Shown here one piece after another: positions 46,019 through 49,780 of a stretch of DNA of 49,780 bases. Position 1 is the stretch's first letter. Every line of letters begins with the position of its first letter. Origin of the DNA: Plantago elongata (taxonomy: Eukaryota; Streptophyta; Magnoliopsida; Lamiales; Plantaginaceae). Location of the stretch: positions 1 to 49,780 of the forward strand of contig JAYMSP010000484.1 of the NCBI GenBank assembly GCA_036897095.1, written 5' to 3'. A program made the translations under genes and the position numbers. A model generated the notes under the pieces. It was not told where the DNA came from and ran no database searches. It saw only the letters and a program-made list of their open reading frames with translations.

Positions 46019-48650
46019 CTCCCCTTGAATGAACATGAGTTAGTGATAGTTGGTACGCGAGAGATATTGCCTCGTTAAAAACCTTGCCAAGAAAAATTCA
46101 GTGGGATAAAAACCTAGGGAAGGGGAAAAGAGTGCAGTGCGTATCCAACTCCCCTGACTAAAATATCACTTCAATTCTTCGAAAATCTTAAATCCAATCT
46201 TTCAAACCAGCTTCTCAAATAATGAAGTCGGATGTGATGCGGTTAAGCAAATCTTCAGATATGTTGTACTTCGGTGAAACCTTCTTATGACAAAAGAACT
46301 TCTGTAATATACGCATTGTCTTCTTCAGGAAGAAAGCTTCAAATACTTAAAACGCCATATAGCTTCAATGTTCCATAACTTCACTCCATAATATTGTCAA
46401 GATATCCAACAATCCCATAGCTCTTATCATTACGAAACATTTTCTCAATCATGGAGATATATGCGCTTATAATGTTGTCTCGTTAAAAACCTCACTAGAA
46501 AAAACCCAATAGGATAAAAACCTGTAGAGGGAAAAAGAGTGCAGCAATTTTGCATGAAATGCGCAAACGTCCTCATTGCTCTTCAATAATGATCTCCCTT
46601 ACTTGACAAGATAAACCTTCTTCAAGAGGTATAGTAAGAGATAATGTAACTCTTCATAATTCAACTTTAAGATTATGGTACTTCAGGACCATGTCAATAT
46701 CAAGGATAGTAGTAATACTCCTTGTAATAATCTCATACATGCTCAAACTACAAGTTGAGCCAACATCGACTTGATAATGGTACGCTACCATACGGATTCC
46801 GAATTCGTTTGATCAAATGGACCTCAAGTCCATGAGCTCATTTACATCATCACCATGATGTCATCGACTAGACTTACATGTAATATCCTCAATCACATGT
46901 CCATCGAATTTCGCATATGCTTATTCATTTCTCGGTTCCATGTATACCATTATATCAAATCTCTTTTCTAGATTTTCAAGTCAGTACTGATCGGTCATCG
47001 ATATCTGAATATTGTTCGGAGTTACCATTTCCATTCAAACATGCCATCTATTCAGTTTCAGATATCTATGTCGTTCATGGCATTCATTACTCCTCAAGAG
47101 TACCAACTGCTCGATCTTGCCAATCCATGTGTATTGTACTTTAGCATTGGAACCGTATTTTACTAAGAATCATTAGTACAATTGGCAAGGTATCTCAATG
47201 TCCAACACATGATATTCTATAACCAATATGCAACTCTGTATGCCTCAAAATATTGGGTCATAGCGGGTCAACATTTTTAAATCATAAAGTTTCATGTTTG
47301 AACATATCTTGATATAAGAACATAAAGCTGAATATTTAGTTCAGGACTGAACTTTCACGCATATGGGATCAATTCGCTCTACGAATTCGATTTTACCAGC
47401 TTCCTCATGTTCTTCCTCCCCTATGCTGGAAAAAACTAGTTTATACTAGTAATATGGGCTCAAACCAGAAACTTTAATGCCAACTTAGATAATCACAAAA
47501 GCATACAACCATAATATGATTCACACATTAGTTCTCTAACAAGAACAATATGATGGGGAGTCTACATATTTGCACAGTTGAATTTCTTGTGCTGAAATTG
47601 AATTTGCCCCTAAACCGGAGATCATACTTGTGGGTACCAACCACTTATATATCAATCAATGTCAACTTTCAAAGTCTTACTTTTGCTCATTTCAAGATCT
47701 CTACGACCATGCTTCATTTCAATGTTGTTTCTTGCCATAATAATAATTACAACATGAGAAAGCTTTAAGCACATAATGATGTGGAAACTTCAAGTTCCAC
47801 AACAACGGTTAAGTTATAACCGGATAGTCTAAATTGTCACATCGAGATATCTCTCATACATCACTTGAATTTGGCCTTTAAAAACTGTGACAAGGACACA
47901 ATCATACTAATTGGCAAGACTAACCATATCAATTCCTTCAATAATTTAGTCTAATATGTTCTTTGGCACAGTTTTACAAGAGTACAAACTCTTGTATGAT
48001 GATGAAATCAAGTAACACGGTTTCTTTATGTCTTTTATACATAATCCACATATCTAGAGAGTATATATAAACTTGAGCATTTGCAATATAATGCTCCCCT
48101 CAAATGCTCATAGCATCAATTCATGTTTTACCAAGCTAGCTCACGAGCATATTGTAGACAATATTTTATCATTGACAAGTAGTCAAGTGATGTGTTGATG
48201 CAATATCATCCAACACCATCATTTAAACATATTGTGGCCTCGCTTGCCTCATATATTGTCATCTTTGCCTCAATCAATGACGAATGCCTTTTTCATGATA
48301 TTGCTATTCATTATCATATTATAAGCATGGAAAATAGTGTATGCTTTTATAACATATCATCATCCCTAATTGTCTAACATCATAAGTTGTTTTGATATAT
48401 CCAACTACGCCGGTTGGTTATCCACGCTTTATTTGCATCACTATCAATAATATCGTTTAATATTGGTGTGCATGATATATCCCAACAACGCCGGTTAGTT
48501 CATCCATACTTCTTTGGAATTTCATAAATTTTCAAGCATCAATTCTTGACCCCTTCCGGTCTATGATATTTTTATCCCAACTATGTCGGTTGGTTATTCC
48601 ATACTTCTTTAAAATTTCAAACATAAAGAATTTGGACTTACTAGATACAT
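46019..48650 (-). mobile_element. Decayed copia internal region, no intact ORF
   Basis: Just inside the LTR the minus strand has the spacer found in many plant copia elements after the pol stop, including CTTGGCAAGGTTTTTAACGA and GCACTCTTTTCCCCTT. Immediately upstream are stop-riddled remains that look like the end of an RNase H region. A second copy of the same spacer occurs at about 46479-46560, so the region is duplicated or two elements are nested. The rest to about 48650 has no recognisable pol coding and a higher content of short dispersed repeats. A 5' LTR is not seen in the window. Confidence 0.6.
48395..48625. repeat. Three degenerate GCCGGTTGGTTA repeats
   Basis: CCAACTACGCCGGTTGGTTA, CCAACAACGCCGGTTAGTTC and CCAACTATGTCGGTTGGTTA occur near 48400, 48482 and 48577, each preceded by ATAT/TTAT-C and followed by a CATACTTCTTT-like string. 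They lie within the retroelement-derived block. Confidence 0.6.
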
Positions 48651-49780
48651 CTTTAACTATTCCATTTATGATAAACATGATTAACGGATGTTACTATACA
48701 TGATAATTTACATATGTGTTATACACATAAAGAATGTAGAGGCCCAAATTGAATGGAAAAAACAAACTCATCATTAATTAAAAAATAACCATTTGAAATA
48801 TCTTGATAACTAAATGAATTTTATGAACTTTTTCATTTTGAGGAAATAAAATCGGCAGCAAGTGTAATTTTTTACAAAGGTTTTAGTAACGAGTGTAAAG
48901 TTTTGCAAATGTTTTGGTGTAATTTGAAAATACAACTAACGGAGACTTAACAGCCGTCTAACTTTTGTGTTAGGTAAAAATTTTGACAAAGGTTCTAGTG
49001 TCGACTTAAAAAAAAAGTTGTGGTGTAAAATTAAAATAGCCTAAAAAAATTTAATGTAAAATAAAATTGATTCTTTTAAATATGATTTATATTTATACGA
49101 TACGATAGTGAATAGAGGTCGATCTAATGAGCGAGTAATTTATTATATAATTAGATGTTGGGGGTTAACCATTCCTTGAAAAGGATCTCGGTGTCATCAT
49201 TAGCCACGCACTCGTAAAGATATCTATGGTCAAGGATTAATGATGATTATACAAGTGTGACAAACATGAAATGAAAACTAACTATTATTCAACTGTATAA
49301 TCCAAAACTTGTGCAGATCCCTCACTTCAGTTGTAATCCTTAATACATTTCCAGGAAACAGAGGTAAGTGGTTATGTTTGAACTTATCATGAAAGGCTGA
49401 TATTTTTCAAGAAAGTCATGAGAACTATCACAAGCACGGGCGAAGAAGTCACCTATTGTACCACCCCGAAGTCAATTTTGAAAATTTTATTACATATATA
49501 TCTTAAATTTCTATTTTTAACAAACAAGGTCTATATTTTTACTAAAGCATATATACAAATACATTTGAAGTGGTTTTATTCATTTATATTTATAGAAAAC
49601 TATAAAATTTATATATTTTTCTACTTTAAAACAGATTTTTTAATACAAATTATTTAAAATGTTTAATATGTGAATGATATATACGTACATAATAATAGTT
49701 TTAAAATGTAACTTTAATATTATTAGACTAAAAGACGGTGTTGTCTATTAATATAATATATATATATATATATATATATA
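48651..49780. other. AT-rich terminal region, no gene seen
   Basis: No supported ORF. Ends in a TA microsatellite (about 49755-49780) that continues past the window edge. Confidence 0.45.

Noticed and set aside
46917..47144. 75-codon ORF as a gene
   Set aside because: Lies in decayed retroelement DNA, lacks a domain and has no plausible promoter or splice partners.

Overview
This window is nuclear DNA from a flowering plant, most likely a eudicot. The genes are AT-rich, spaced kilobases apart and split by GT-AG introns, and they belong to plant-specific families (NAC, WRKY, AP2/ERF-CRF, GBF-type bZIP, P-class PPR, PDV1, DUF3133). Exon coordinates come from reading splice sites by eye and checking that frames close; no transcript or database evidence was available. 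The species cannot be named from what is visible.

Layout, left to right. 1-1408 (+): 3' half of a G-box-binding bZIP gene (GBF2-like). 3592-5829 (-): an intronless mitochondrial-type PPR gene. 6436-9041 (+): a complete four-exon 148-aa ubiquitin-conjugating enzyme, divergent from the PPR gene. 9042-13431: a repeat-rich gap. 13432-14394 (+): a cytokinin-response-factor AP2/ERF gene. 15759-16500 (+): a two-exon PDV1-like plastid-division gene, convergent with a three-exon NAC gene at 16865-18233 (-). 18234-20543: transposon-rich, with a 181-bp hAT-type MITE carrying a perfect 8-bp target duplication and an inverted partial copy of the CRF promoter and first 40 codons. 20544-20798 (-): a small intronless DUF7722-like gene. 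22601-23066 (+): an unrecognised acidic small protein. 23696-27416 (-): eight-exon mitochondrial adenine nucleotide transporter ADNT1. 29779-32389 (+): a DUF3133 zinc-ribbon protein. 33262-34338 (-): a 53-aa one-helix membrane protein.

34651-39364 (+) holds a degenerate pseudogene and then an intact five-exon gene for a DFR/anthocyanidin-reductase-like NADPH oxidoreductase; a GGAACCG-rich repeat lies between them. 39365-42539 is gene-free with a Stowaway-like MITE and a foldback element of about 640 bp. 42540-43850 (-) is a group III WRKY gene whose upstream region carries a triplicated 31-bp repeat, each copy with a W-box. 45.8-49.8 kb is mostly decayed Ty1-copia sequence on the minus strand (3' LTR, polypurine tract, duplicated pol-end to PPT spacer).

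GBF2-like, ADNT1 and DUF3133 genes also lie close together in Arabidopsis (At4g01120, At4g01100, At4g01090, from memory), so this may be a conserved block into which other genes were interleaved. The genes do not form one pathway. No prokaryote-like system, CRISPR array or gene cluster was seen. The most interesting structures are the inverted CRF fragment, the W-box triplication at the WRKY gene, the duplicated acceptor/start region in the DUF3133 leader and the foldback element.
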